From a bacterium (GTDB lineage: Bacteria > Pseudomonadota > Alphaproteobacteria > Ferrovibrionales > Ferrovibrionaceae), in NCBI GenBank assembly GCA_022844005.1, contig JALHMN010000017.1, forward strand, positions 1 to 45,078: a stretch of DNA of 45,078 nt, in the 5' to 3' direction. The position numbers were made by a program, and so were the translations under genes. Below the pieces are notes generated by a model. That model worked only from the letters and a program-made list of their open reading frames with translations, was not told the DNA's origin and did not search any database. This document shows positions 33,044 to 42,084 of this stretch, one piece after another (within the stretch, counting starts at the first letter, position 1; each line of letters opens with the position of its first letter).

Positions 33044-34593
33044 TGGACACGGCACCGCAAACCAACGCGCTCCCATCGGCACTCGCAGATCTCGCCGCCA
33101 TAGTCGAGCATTTGGGCATCGCTTACGTATCGGATCGCGACGGCCATATGGTCGCCGCGAGTACAGGATATCGGGAACTGATGGCACTGCGCTCCGACGT
33201 GCTACTCGTGCCCGCCCGTCATTTCCCGCTGAGCAATGCCGCCATGATGGCAGGACAAGCTCTCGAAGGACTCGAGCGAATCGGACGCGGAATTGGGGCG
33301 CGGCATCTCCTGGTTCGCCATCTGCCGGTGAAGGCACCCGACGGCTCCATCGTCGGAGCACTGGGCATACTGAGCGACACCGGAGCACAGTTGGAGGACG
33401 ATGCACCCAGCCGGGACCGCCGCCGGCTACAGGACTTCATAAGGGCATCGGTCGACTGGGTCTGGGAAACCGATCGTCGCGGTGTCCTGAGTTTCGTATC
33501 CGATCGCATCGTCGATGTGCTGGGCCTGCCGCCGGTCCTTCTGCACGGCCGGGCATTGAGCAGTCTTGGCTCTATGGTCGCTCCCGCACCCGGCGGGTTG
33601 TCGCTCGAGGCGTTCATGGACGCGCGGCGACCGTTCCGAGACGTGCAACTCATTTTGGCCGACAAGGAGGACAAAGAACGACGGTTCATGCTGCACGGCG
33701 TTCCGGCGTTTGATCAGGCGGGCAATTTCACGGGCTTTCGCGGCACCGCGACTGACATCTCGGCACAACACGAGATGGCATCTGCTCTGGCAGCAACTCG
33801 CAAGCAACTGGACACCGCCAGGACCGACCTTGCCAGCCTCAATCTGCGCCTTGACCGCGCATTGAATAGCGCAAACCGCGCCGCACGTGGCAAGAGCGAG
33901 TTTCTGGCAACCATGTCGCATGAATTGCGCACGCCGCTCAACGCCGTCATCGGGTTTGCCGACCTAATCGTCGGCGACGAAGTACCTTCGGACGCTCAAC
34001 GGTATCGCGACTATGCCGCCGATATCGCAAGAGCCGGGCACCATTTGCTCCGACTTATTGACGACCTTCTGGACACGGCACGGATCGAGGATACGCAGTT
34101 GCGCCTCGAAATGGCCGACCGACAGATTAAGCCGATCTTTTTGGAGGCTCGCTCCATTGCGCAGGCGAGATGGCGTGGTCAGGAGTTCGAAATCGCCGTC
34201 GACGTCGTGCCGGATGATCTTGTCGCCACCACCGACCGCACGCGGCTGACTCAGATTGTTCTCAACCTGCTGGACAACGCTGTCCGCGTTGCCCCGCCCG
34301 GCAGCACCGTTACGATCCGAGCGCGCGCCGAGGGTGACAATGTGGCGATTGACGTAGTCGATCGAGGCGCCGGTATCCCTCCTGACCGGCGAGGGACGAT
34401 CTTCGAGGCATTTGGGCGATTGGAACCCAGCCTGATTGCCAAACGGTCGGGTGGTCTCGGCATAGGTCTATCGATCTCCCGCTCGCTTGCTCGCCTGATG
34501 GACGGCGATCTCTCCCTGCTTGAGAGCGGGCCAAATGGATCTCGGTTCCGACTGACGCTGAAGAGACCTTCCGCGCCAGCCGCAATTTGTTAA
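33043..34593 (+). CDS. Soluble PAS-domain sensor histidine kinase
   Basis: 516 aa, no membrane segment. Two sensor regions: a PAS-like domain around 15-105 (EHLGIAYVSDRDGHMVAASTGYREL) and a PAS domain around 120-235 (FIRASVDWVWETDRRGVLSFVSDRIVDVLG), then a coiled coil (about 245-275). HisKA follows with FLATMSHELRTPLNAVIGFADLI, His293 being the expected phosphorylation site, and HATPase with NLLDNAVRVAPPG, DRGAGIPP and GLGIGLSISR. ATG 33043 overlaps the DUF2336 stop. The frame upstream to 32800 is an artefact. No response regulator is adjacent, so its partner must be elsewhere. Confidence 0.92.
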   Translation: MDTAPQTNALPSALADLAAIVEHLGIAYVSDRDGHMVAASTGYRELMALRSDVLLVPARHFPLSNAAMMAGQALEGLERIGRGIGARHLLVRHLPVKAPDGSIVGALGILSDTGAQLEDDAPSRDRRRLQDFIRASVDWVWETDRRGVLSFVSDRIVDVLGLPPVLLHGRALSSLGSMVAPAPGGLSLEAFMDARRPFRDVQLILADKEDKERRFMLHGVPAFDQAGNFTGFRGTATDISAQHEMASALAATRKQLDTARTDLASLNLRLDRALNSANRAARGKSEFLATMSHELRTPLNAVIGFADLIVGDEVPSDAQRYRDYAADIARAGHHLLRLIDDLLDTARIEDTQLRLEMADRQIKPIFLEARSIAQARWRGQEFEIAVDVVPDDLVATTDRTRLTQIVLNLLDNAVRVAPPGSTVTIRARAEGDNVAIDVVDRGAGIPPDRRGTIFEAFGRLEPSLIAKRSGGLGIGLSISRSLARLMDGDLSLLESGPNGSRFRLTLKRPSAPAAIC

Positions 34594-34618
34594 CCAGTCC
34601 GGCGCATTAGTGAAAGCC

Positions 34619-35764
34619 ATGATGGCAGAAGCTTCCCCGGCAACGATGGCCCACCGAAGCCCTGACGCGGAAAAGCTGCTGGAGTTGGCGGCCCGCAAAT
34701 CCACGCAAGGTCGTGAAACCCTCTATCGCACCCTGTGGGATTTCTTCGAGCAACGCAGCGGCCTCCTTACCCAGGCCGAGCGCGATCTGATGACAGACAT
34801 CCTGCGACAGCTGAGCCGAGAGATCGAAATGACGATCCGGGTTGAGTTGTCCAAGCGTCTCGCCGCACAGCCCGGCGCATCGCGCGAACTGGCGCGCATC
34901 CTGGCTGACGACCAGATCGAAGTAGCCTTCCCGATCCTGATGGAAAGTCGAGTGCTGCAGGATGTCGACCTGATCGAGATCGTGCGCGAACGCACACAGC
35001 AACACCGCCTTGCGATCGCTATGCGAGCCGATATCAGCGACGATGTCTGCAACGTCCTGGCCGACTGTGCCGACGACGATGTGACTGTCGCGATGTTGCG
35101 CAACACCACCGCGAGGATCGGCACCGGTCTATACGAGCGCCTTGGCGAGCAATCCCGTTCATCGGAGGCGTTGCAGGAGCCTCTTCTCGGCCGGCCGGAT
35201 CTGCCGCCCGGCGTGGCCCGGCGGATGTATGCATGGGTCTCCGCCGCGCTTCGCCATTTCATCGTCGGGAAATTCCAGCTCGATTTGGATACAATCGACG
35301 ACACGATCTCGCAGAGTCTTGCCGCCACAACTCACACCGGCAACGATGAACAGGCGAGTTCGCCCGCCATGACCATGGTTGATCGACTGGCGCGGGAGGG
35401 AAAGCTAACCAGCGACTTCCTGGTAAAGGCTCTGCGCCGTGGCGAGATCGCCGCTTTCGAGGCCGGGTTCGCGAAGCTCGCCGGCCTTCGATTGCAGTTG
35501 GCCAAGCGGATCATCTACGAACCGGGCGGCGAGGCGTTCGCTATCGCCTGTATTGCCGGTGCAATAGACCGGCCAAACTGTCTGAAGATGTTTGAGTTGA
35601 CACGCAAGGCGCACGAGATGCCAAGCAGGGAAGCAGCGGCGCAAGTAGATGCGCTTGCCGCGTTTTACGACAACACTTCGCGCGAGGCAGCCGAGGTGGT
35701 TGTGCGCAAATGGAGACGAGACCCAGAGTATCTGGCTGCCTTGAAGCAGATCGGTACGGCTTGA
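34619..35764 (+). CDS. DUF2336 protein, second copy
   Basis: 381 aa. Same family as the gene at 31964: ILADDQIEVAFPILMESRVLQDVDLIEIVRERTQQHRLAIAMRADI and DLPPGVARRMYAWVSAALRHFIVGKF. The N-terminus has an additional HRSPDAEKLLELAARKSTQGRETLYRTLWDFF block and the C-terminus continues with repeats to RKWRRDPEYLAALKQIG. 25 nt downstream of the kinase. Starts ATG 34619, ATG 34622 and GTG 34610 are possible; no strong ribosome-binding site decides. Function unknown. Confidence 0.83.
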   Translation: MMAEASPATMAHRSPDAEKLLELAARKSTQGRETLYRTLWDFFEQRSGLLTQAERDLMTDILRQLSREIEMTIRVELSKRLAAQPGASRELARILADDQIEVAFPILMESRVLQDVDLIEIVRERTQQHRLAIAMRADISDDVCNVLADCADDDVTVAMLRNTTARIGTGLYERLGEQSRSSEALQEPLLGRPDLPPGVARRMYAWVSAALRHFIVGKFQLDLDTIDDTISQSLAATTHTGNDEQASSPAMTMVDRLAREGKLTSDFLVKALRRGEIAAFEAGFAKLAGLRLQLAKRIIYEPGGEAFAIACIAGAIDRPNCLKMFELTRKAHEMPSREAAAQVDALAAFYDNTSREAAEVVVRKWRRDPEYLAALKQIGTA

Positions 35765-35786
35765 CCGCCTTCTTGCTTAAGGCAAT

Positions 35787-35807
35787 GCCCCCAATTTCGC
35801 TGGGGGC
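35787..35807 (+). terminator. Hairpin after the DUF2336-kinase operon
   Basis: GCCCCCA and TGGGGGC arms of 7 bp with a 7-nt loop, 23 nt past the second DUF2336 stop and before moaA. No U-tract follows, so this is at best a weak intrinsic terminator. Confidence 0.45.
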
Positions 35808-35832
35808 GAAAATCTGAAGCCGGCGCGCTATC

Positions 35833-36831
35833 ATGTCGACCATGATTGATCCATTCGGCCGCGACATCACCTATCTGCGTGTCTCAGTGACCGACCGGTG
35901 CGATTTCCGGTGCGTCTACTGCATGGCCGAGGATATGACCTTTCTCCCAAAGGCCGAGGTCCTAAGTCTCGAGGAACTGGACCGACTCTGCTCGGCCTTC
36001 GTGCGAAAAGGCGTCCGGAAGCTGCGCCTGACAGGGGGAGAGCCTCTAGTACGCCGCAATGTCATGCAGTTGATCCGCTCACTGGGCCGGCATTTGGACG
36101 CAGGCACGCTCGACGAATTGACGCTCACCACAAACGGCAGTCAGCTTTCGCGTTTCGCCGATGAATTGGTCGACGCCGGCGTGCGGCGGATAAATGTCTC
36201 GGTCGACACGTTGAATGCGGAACGCTTCCGCCGGCTTACCCGCTGGGGGCGGCTGGAACAGGTGCTCGACGGACTGCAGGCGGCAAAGAGGGCCGGGCTC
36301 GCCGTAAAGATCAACGCCGTGGCACTGAAAAATGAGAACGAGGATGAGTTCGATGCACTGGTCGAGTGGTGCGGTGGAGAGGGATTCGACCTCTGTTTGA
36401 TCGAAACGATGCCGCTTGGCGAGATCGACGGTGATCGCACGACGCAGTATCTGCCCCTCTCGCTGGTACGGGCGCGACTTGCGCGCCGGTGGACGCTACA
36501 GGACACGGATTACAGGACTGGCGGACCGGCGCGCTACATGTCCGTTAAAGAGACCGGCCAGCGTATCGGCTTCATCACTCCGCTGACCCACAACTTTTGC
36601 GAAAGTTGCAATCGAGTGCGCGTCACTTGCACCGGAACGCTCTACATGTGCCTGGGTCAGGACGATGCCGCCGACTTGCGAACACCGATAAGGGCTACCG
36701 CGGATGATTCCCTGCTTGATACCGCCATCGACGAGGCGATCGGCCGCAAGCCGAAGGGACATGACTTCGTGATCGACCGCCGCGCGAACCGCCCCTCGGT
36801 CAGCCGTCATATGAGCATGACCGGCGGCTGA
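35833..36831 (+). CDS. moaA: GTP 3',8-cyclase MoaA
   Basis: 332 aa radical SAM enzyme for the first step of molybdenum cofactor synthesis, acting with MoaC. The N-terminal cluster is C23-x3-C27-x2-C30 (RCDFRCVYC). The second cluster is C256-x2-C259-x13-C273 ([19 protein letters not shown]). [13 protein letters not shown] is the SAM-binding block. The C-terminus ends in the catalytic Gly-Gly. No other moa genes in the window. The hairpin and spacing suggest its own promoter in the 68 bp upstream; no clear box was seen. Confidence 0.96.
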   Translation: MSTMIDPFGRDITYLRVSVTDRCDFRCVYCMAEDMTFLPKAEVLSLEELDRLCSAFVRKGVRKLRLTGGEPLVRRNVMQLIRSLGRHLDAGTLDELTLTTNGSQLSRFADELVDAGVRRINVSVDTLNAERFRRLTRWGRLEQVLDGLQAAKRAGLAVKINAVALKNENEDEFDALVEWCGGEGFDLCLIETMPLGEIDGDRTTQYLPLSLVRARLARRWTLQDTDYRTGGPARYMSVKETGQRIGFITPLTHNFCESCNRVRVTCTGTLYMCLGQDDAADLRTPIRATADDSLLDTAIDEAIGRKPKGHDFVIDRRANRPSVSRHMSMTGG

Positions 36832-36836
36832 TCCGG

Positions 36837-37334
36837 TTATTCCAGCAGGATCTGATGCGCGAAGACCTCGCCGTCCGAAACCGTAACCTGCTGGAAGCCG
36901 ATCAGGCGCAAAAGGTCAAAGAAGGTGAAAAGTTCCTCCACCCGCATCTCACGCACCAGTGGCGCGGTTCTAGCCGTTGCCGTGAGTTGGGCGAGCAATC
37001 CCCTCGCCTGATAGAGTGTGCGGAATCCCTGATCCCCGAGAGACACGATGATCAGCTTTTCCGCCTGCTCGCCCTTCGCGAAGATTGCGAAGGTGGGTGC
37101 ATAGGGCTTTGCCAACTGCTGTTGGGTCAGGCCCGTTACAAATGCAAGCCGGGTGGATCGTGTTGCATCTTTCAACTGATTTGCGCGCGACCCATACACC
37201 TCGCGGCTGGTGACTTCAGGATAGTAGTATCCTTCGTGACGCTCGCCTGATCCACCCGCGGTGTCTTCACCGGCAGCCAATACCGCGCCGCTAGTCAGAA
37301 AAAGCAAAACGATCAATCCCAATGCCCCACGCAT
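36837..37334 (-). CDS. Exported protein of unknown function, convergent with moaA
   Basis: 165 aa. Signal peptide [20 protein letters not shown] with ALA cleavage site. Then [45 protein letters not shown] and [26 protein letters not shown] recall this family in alphaproteobacteria labelled molybdopterin-guanine dinucleotide biosynthesis protein A, but it lacks the MobA GGxSxRMG motif and is exported, so that label looks wrong. AGGAGG precedes ATG 37334. The open frame to 38246 is antisense to nadK. Function unknown. Confidence 0.75.
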   Translation of the reverse strand: MRGALGLIVLLFLTSGAVLAAGEDTAGGSGERHEGYYYPEVTSREVYGSRANQLKDATRSTRLAFVTGLTQQQLAKPYAPTFAIFAKGEQAEKLIIVSLGDQGFRTLYQARGLLAQLTATARTAPLVREMRVEELFTFFDLLRLIGFQQVTVSDGEVFAHQILLE

Positions 37335-37472
37335 GCCATCCTCCTGGACTGCGAGCGAATGATGGCCTTCTCGGCCGAAGCCGGCAATGCTGCGTCGGTA
37401 GCGCCGCGGATGGGCTCCGATATACTTCCCTGCCAGTCGGCGAGACGTTTTCAACAGTGGATCGACCTGCAA

Positions 37473-38240
37473 ATGGCGTATGAAAAGATCACGTTCCTTG
37501 CCGATCGGAACGACAACGCTCAGGAAGCGATAAAACTTCTCGAGCAACGCTATTCGAATGTTCCGGTCGCGGAAGCCGATGTGATCGTCGCCCTTGGTGG
37601 TGACGGCTTCATGTTGCGCACGCTGCATCGCAATCTCAGCCGCAACATTCCAATCTACGGTATGAACAAGGGTACGGTTGGATTCCTGATGAATAGCTTT
37701 CAGGTCGACCTTCTCACCGAAAGGTTGGCCCGATCGGAAACAACTACATTGCATCCATTGCGGATGCGCGCGTTGCGCGAAGCCGGTACCGAGCAGGAAG
37801 CTATCGCCATCAACGAGGTGAGTCTTCTGCGACAAAGCCGCCAGGCCGCCAAGATCCGGATCCATATCGACGGCAGAGTGCGTATAGACGAGTTGATCTG
37901 CGACGGCGTGATGGTGGCAACACCCGCCGGCAGCACGGCCTACAATCTCTCCGCCCATGGCCCCATCTTGCCTCTCAATGCCGGAGCGCTGGCCTTGACG
38001 CCAATCAGCGCCTTTCGGCCACGACGCTGGCGCGGCGCGCTCCTGCAACGGAATGCCAAGGTGAAACTCGAAATCCTCGACAACTACAAGCGCCCCGTCA
38101 GTGCCGTTGCCGACTTGACCGAAGTACGCGAGGTGGTGGAAGTCGACATCGAGGAAGCGCGGGACATAAGTCTGCGCCTTCTGTTTGATCCCGAGCACAA
38201 TCTCGAAGAACGCATCCTCAATGAGCAGTTCACGCCCTGA
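37473..38240 (+). CDS. nadK: NAD kinase
   Basis: 255 aa. Phosphorylates NAD to [15 protein letters not shown] with GGDG at 42-45, AINEVSLLR, and [27 protein letters not shown] are the NadK blocks; the last is the NAD-binding conserved region. ATG 37473 ([12 protein letters not shown]) fits the short alphaproteobacterial type; the frame open from 37359 is not supported by similarity and no strong ribosome-binding site is seen for either. It is divergent from the exported protein gene with 138 bp between starts. Confidence 0.93.
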   Translation: MAYEKITFLADRNDNAQEAIKLLEQRYSNVPVAEADVIVALGGDGFMLRTLHRNLSRNIPIYGMNKGTVGFLMNSFQVDLLTERLARSETTTLHPLRMRALREAGTEQEAIAINEVSLLRQSRQAAKIRIHIDGRVRIDELICDGVMVATPAGSTAYNLSAHGPILPLNAGALALTPISAFRPRRWRGALLQRNAKVKLEILDNYKRPVSAVADLTEVREVVEVDIEEARDISLRLLFDPEHNLEERILNEQFTP

Positions 38241-38248
38241 GGCCATTG

Positions 38249-38270
38249 GGGCCCCGGCGAGCCGGGGCCC
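38249..38270. terminator. Bidirectional terminator hairpin
   Basis: Arms GGGCCCCGGC and GCCGGGGCCC, 10 bp with a GA centre, between the convergent stops of nadK and the substrate-binding protein gene. Very stable on both strands; no U-tract. Confidence 0.6.
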
Positions 38271-38279
38271 TGGCTGAAC

Positions 38280-39866
38280 TCAGTTCTTTGCCGGACGTAC
38301 GCTCATCGCGAGCGTGCGCTCGTCCGTGCGCGGCGTGTATGTGAGGCCCGCACGGGTACCCCAGGTGTTGACGTTGTAGTGTAGTGGCAGGACACCGTAG
38401 TCCCGCACGCCCATTTCAGAGGCCTTGGCCAAAAGGGCCGCGCGCTCGACGTCATCGACCGTCGACAGCGCCTTGTCGATCATCGCATCCAACTCCTTGT
38501 TCGAGTAGCGGCCGCGGTTCGACGGTCCGTATCCCTTTTTGGGATCGAAGCTGCCGAGCAGCGACTTCAGCGGCGATGACACCTCCCCCGAACCTGCTCC
38601 CCAACCGGCCAGCAGGAAACTGAACTCGAGCTTCGAACCCCGGGAGAAGAAGATGTTTGATGGCATTGCATCGACCTTCGTCGCGATGCCAATCCGGGTC
38701 AGCATCTGCGCGACGGCTTGAGCTGTTTGCTCATCGTTGACATAGCGATTATTGGGCGTATGCAGCGTAATCCCAAATCCATCGGGATACCCGGCCTCCG
38801 CCAGCAGCTTCTTAGCGCCTTCCGGATCATATTTCTCCACCGGCAGGTTTTTGCTGGTGCCGAAGAAACTTTCCGGTAGCAATTGTCCCGCAGCGATAGC
38901 CTGACCTTCCATGACGCGGGAGACTATCGCTTCACGATTTATGGCCTTCGACATCGCCTGGCGTACTCTGCGGTCCAGGAGCGGATTCTTCTCCATCGGC
39001 TTGCCCGCCTTATCGGTTACGAAGGGCGAGTTGGTCTGCCGGTGCTGATCCATATGCAGGTAAATCAGGCGATTGGAGATAGCCGTGGCCAAGGCCACGT
39101 CCTTGTTCTGCTTCAGCTTGGCGATATCGGCGGTAGGCACGACGTCGATCACCTGGACATCGCCGGCCAATAGTGCTGCCACGCGTGCGGCATCATTGGT
39201 GAGATATCGTATCGTAACCTTGTCCCAAGGTTCGACCCCACCCCAATAGCCGGTATTCTTTTCGAAGATCACCCGATCCCCGCGCTTCCATTCCACCAGC
39301 TTGTAAGGACCAGTGCCGATGGCGGCCTTGCCACTGTTGTAATCTTCGGTGGTGGCGCCGGAACCGTTCTTTTTGGAAATGATTGGCACCGCAGCCAGTT
39401 CGTTCGGCATCAGCGGGTACGGGGCATCGGTCTTGAACTGAATCGTATGCGTCCCTTTGACGGTCACTTCCTTTATCTGGCGAATATAGATGCTGAAGGA
39501 CGATGGGCTGTTCGGTACGGTCGGGATCCGCTCCATGGTGAACTTCACGTCCTCGGCCGTGAAATCCGAACCATCGTGCCACTTCACGCCTTTCCGCAGT
39601 TCGAATTCCCAGGTCAGCGGATCAACCGTCTTCCACGACACGGCGAGACCCGGGCCGGGTTTCTGCTCCGGATCGAAGGCGACCAGGGATTCGAACATAT
39701 GGGCGGTCACCATGATGTTCGGCGTGAGATTGTGGAAATGCGGGTCCATGGCACTGTTGTCTGTCGAGACGCCGATATTGAGATCGGCAGCCGAGGCTGG
39801 AACCGCGACAGCCAGCATCGCCGCCGCGAGGGCGCCGCTGAGGCCGCAGAAAATTCGATGTCGCAT
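38280..39866 (-). CDS. Peptide/nickel-type ABC substrate-binding protein
   Basis: 528 aa, SBP family 5 (DppA/OppA type). Signal peptide MRHRIFCGLSGALAAAMLAV ending PASA. ELRKGVKWHDGSDFTAEDVKFTMERI is the family signature; RRVRQAMSKAINREAIV and PNNRYVNDEQTAQAVAQML are typical. ATG 39866 has GGAGAGA about 9 nt upstream; the frame open to 40088 runs antisense to the next gene. No permease or ATPase genes are adjacent, so this is a stand-alone binding protein here. Ligand (peptide, opine, glutathione) unknown. Divergent from the AstE-like gene. Confidence 0.92.
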   Translation of the reverse strand: MRHRIFCGLSGALAAAMLAVAVPASAADLNIGVSTDNSAMDPHFHNLTPNIMVTAHMFESLVAFDPEQKPGPGLAVSWKTVDPLTWEFELRKGVKWHDGSDFTAEDVKFTMERIPTVPNSPSSFSIYIRQIKEVTVKGTHTIQFKTDAPYPLMPNELAAVPIISKKNGSGATTEDYNSGKAAIGTGPYKLVEWKRGDRVIFEKNTGYWGGVEPWDKVTIRYLTNDAARVAALLAGDVQVIDVVPTADIAKLKQNKDVALATAISNRLIYLHMDQHRQTNSPFVTDKAGKPMEKNPLLDRRVRQAMSKAINREAIVSRVMEGQAIAAGQLLPESFFGTSKNLPVEKYDPEGAKKLLAEAGYPDGFGITLHTPNNRYVNDEQTAQAVAQMLTRIGIATKVDAMPSNIFFSRGSKLEFSFLLAGWGAGSGEVSSPLKSLLGSFDPKKGYGPSNRGRYSNKELDAMIDKALSTVDDVERAALLAKASEMGVRDYGVLPLHYNVNTWGTRAGLTYTPRTDERTLAMSVRPAKN

Positions 39867-40017
39867 GAGGTCGGTCTCTCCATCTGCTTGAAGCAACTGC
39901 GCGCCCGCGCAGACGCATGTCCCGGACGATGCCGCACACGGGTCATACAACGCAACCGGGCAATAGACCCTGCTCCGGTAGAGATGATAAAAAGTGCAAA
40001 AATTCGGGTTCTCCAAC

Positions 40018-40965
40018 ATGTCCACGACCCAGGCTCTCGAGCTTCTGCCGATCGACATCAGTCGCTTTCGCGCCGGCAATACTGGCATTCCCTACGTCAC
40101 CACTTTGGACAGCGGAACTCAGGGACCGCACGTTCTGATCATGGCCCTCACCCATGGCAATGAGGTCTGTGGTGCGCACGCGCTTTCCTGGTTGGTCGAT
40201 CAAGGCCTGCAGCCCCGCCGCGGTAAAGTCACCCTCGCCTTCGGCAATGTGGATGCATATGCCGCTTTCGACCCTGACAACCCCGGCGCCTCACGCTTCC
40301 TTGACGAGGACATGAACCGGGTTTGGGGACGCGATATTCTCGACGGCCCCCGGCAAAGTCGCGATCTCGCGCGCGCTCGGGTACTGCGTCCAATCGTCGA
40401 GCAGGCGGACCTCTTGCTCGACATTCATTCGATGCAAACCAATTGCCCCGCGCTGATGCTTTGCGGCGTCCATGCCAAAGGCCGGACTCTCGCGGCCGCT
40501 CTCGGTGTACCCCCCTTGGTCGTTTCTGATTCCGGTCACAAGGCGGGGCCGCGCATGCGCGACTTTCTCGGATTCGGAGAGGAAGAGAGCAGTAAGACAG
40601 CCCTCCTGGTCGAGTGTGGACAGCACTGGAAGTCGGAATCGCGAGAGATGGCTATCCAGACAAGCCTACGATTCTTAAGAGCGACCGGCACCGTTGACCC
40701 CGACTGGCTTGCTTCTCGTGTTGACGCGCAATCGCCGACACAACGCTTTGTGAGGGTCACCGAGGCCGTGACAATCACTACGCCGAAGTTCCACTTTCTT
40801 GACGACTTCGAGGGGATGGAAGTCATCGCAAGAGCCGGCACCGTGATCGCCATGGACGGGAACCAGCCAGTGCTTACGCCATACGATGACTGCACCCTGG
40901 TCATGCCTTCCCGGCGTCAGATCGTTGGGCAGACTGCGGTCCGGTTCGGTAGGTTCGAGACCTGA
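40018..40965 (+). CDS. Succinylglutamate desuccinylase/aspartoacylase family enzyme
   Basis: 315 aa zinc carboxypeptidase-like enzyme. ALTHGNEVCGAHAL supplies zinc His and Glu, and LLLDIHSMQTNCPALML the second His. ALLVECGQHW carries the expected catalytic Glu. It should remove an acyl group from an N-acylated amino acid or similar amide. ATG 40018 is chosen over GTG 39994; neither has a strong ribosome-binding site. 10 nt upstream of the AbrB gene, so probably one operon. Divergent from the substrate-binding protein, which may bring in its substrate; that is inference. Confidence 0.87.
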   Translation: MSTTQALELLPIDISRFRAGNTGIPYVTTLDSGTQGPHVLIMALTHGNEVCGAHALSWLVDQGLQPRRGKVTLAFGNVDAYAAFDPDNPGASRFLDEDMNRVWGRDILDGPRQSRDLARARVLRPIVEQADLLLDIHSMQTNCPALMLCGVHAKGRTLAAALGVPPLVVSDSGHKAGPRMRDFLGFGEEESSKTALLVECGQHWKSESREMAIQTSLRFLRATGTVDPDWLASRVDAQSPTQRFVRVTEAVTITTPKFHFLDDFEGMEVIARAGTVIAMDGNQPVLTPYDDCTLVMPSRRQIVGQTAVRFGRFET

Positions 40966-40975
40966 AGGGCGCGAA

Positions 40976-42021
40976 ATGATGGCGCCCTTTGCACGCCTTG
41001 CGTTGGCACTTCTGGTGGGGGCCGGCGGAGGGACATTGTTCTTCCGACTCGATCTGCCTTTGCCTTGGATGTTGGGAGCGATGGTCGCGACCACTGTCGC
41101 TGCCTTTGCGGGGGCTCCGGTCTCCCTTCCACGGCCCCTTCGTAATGGATTCGTGCTGGTTATCGGCGTCATGCTGGGCAGTGCGTTCACCCCGGAGATG
41201 CTCGCTACCATGCCCGGCTGGGGAGCCGGTGTCGCAATACTGGCTCTATATGTGCCGGTCGCCACCATCCTTGGCTATTTGTTCTTCCGGAAGGTCGGAG
41301 GGTTCAGCAAGGTCGACGCGTATTTTTCGGCAGCCCCTGGCGGCCTCAACGAGATGGTCATGGTCGGAGAGAACTACGGCGGTGACGTGCGCCGAATCGC
41401 CATCGTCCATACCGTGCGGATCCTCATTGTCGTTTTTCTAGTCCCTTTTTATTTCCGTTATGTTGTCGACGCCTACTCACCGGCGGATCGCTACCCCCCC
41501 TCGCCGGCTCTCCTACGATCGAACCACGCGACGCTATCATCCTCGTCGGCGCTGGAATCGCCGGCTGGTGGATCGGCCGAGCGTTGCGTATTCCCGCCTA
41601 TCAATTGATCGGTCCGGTGACGGTTTCAGCCGTCATCCACCTGATGGGACTGACGGCATCTGACCCCCCCTTTTATCTGGTGGCGATCGCCCAGGTGGTC
41701 ATGGGCAGCGCGATCGGCTGCCGTTTCGCGGGGGTACGCTTTGCCATGGTAGGCCGGACCCTGATGCTAGGCGCGGGAGCCGCTGTTATCCTATTGGTCG
41801 TCACCGCCTGTTTCTCGTGGGCATTCCAAGCTGCGGTTCCCGTGGCACCCTCGGCCCTGATCCTGGCGCTCGCCCCTGGCGGCCTGGCGGAGATGACGCT
41901 GGTCGCGCTGGCCCTCGCAGTCGATTCTGCATTCGTCTCTTGCATGCACATCGTGCGCATCACCGTGGTCATCGTATTCGCTCCGATGCTTTTCCGACTC
42001 GGCTTCCGGGCGGCGGATTGA
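40976..42021 (+). pseudogene. AbrB-family membrane protein, single-base frameshift
   Basis: The N-terminal half (ATG 40976 with AAGGG upstream) has PWMLGAMVATTVAAFAGAP, NGFVLVIGVMLGSAFTPEML and YFSAAPGGLNEMVMVGENYGG. The C-terminal half in another frame has GAGIAGWWIGRAL, QLIGPVTVSAVIHLMGLT and LALAPGGLAEMTLVALAL. These are the two repeats of the AbrB/ammonia monooxygenase-like family, in the right order. The frame breaks at a run of seven C (41494-41500); an eighth C would restore about 348 residues (RYPPLAGSPTIEPRDAIIL). Either real inactivation, slippage or sequence error. Follows the AstE-like gene by 10 nt. Confidence 0.85.
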
Positions 42022-42084
42022 GGGAAAAGAGCTTCAGCAGCGGCTCTGGTCACAACGAGAGTCATTTGCGGCGCTGATACTGCA

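Noticed and set aside
37335-38246. Upstream extension of the exported-protein frame
   Set aside because: Antisense to nadK; a signal peptide and AGGAGG fix the start at 37334.
41664-41670. Second C7 run in the AbrB gene
   Set aside because: The reading frame is kept across it, giving ASDPPFYLVA, so no frameshift occurs here.
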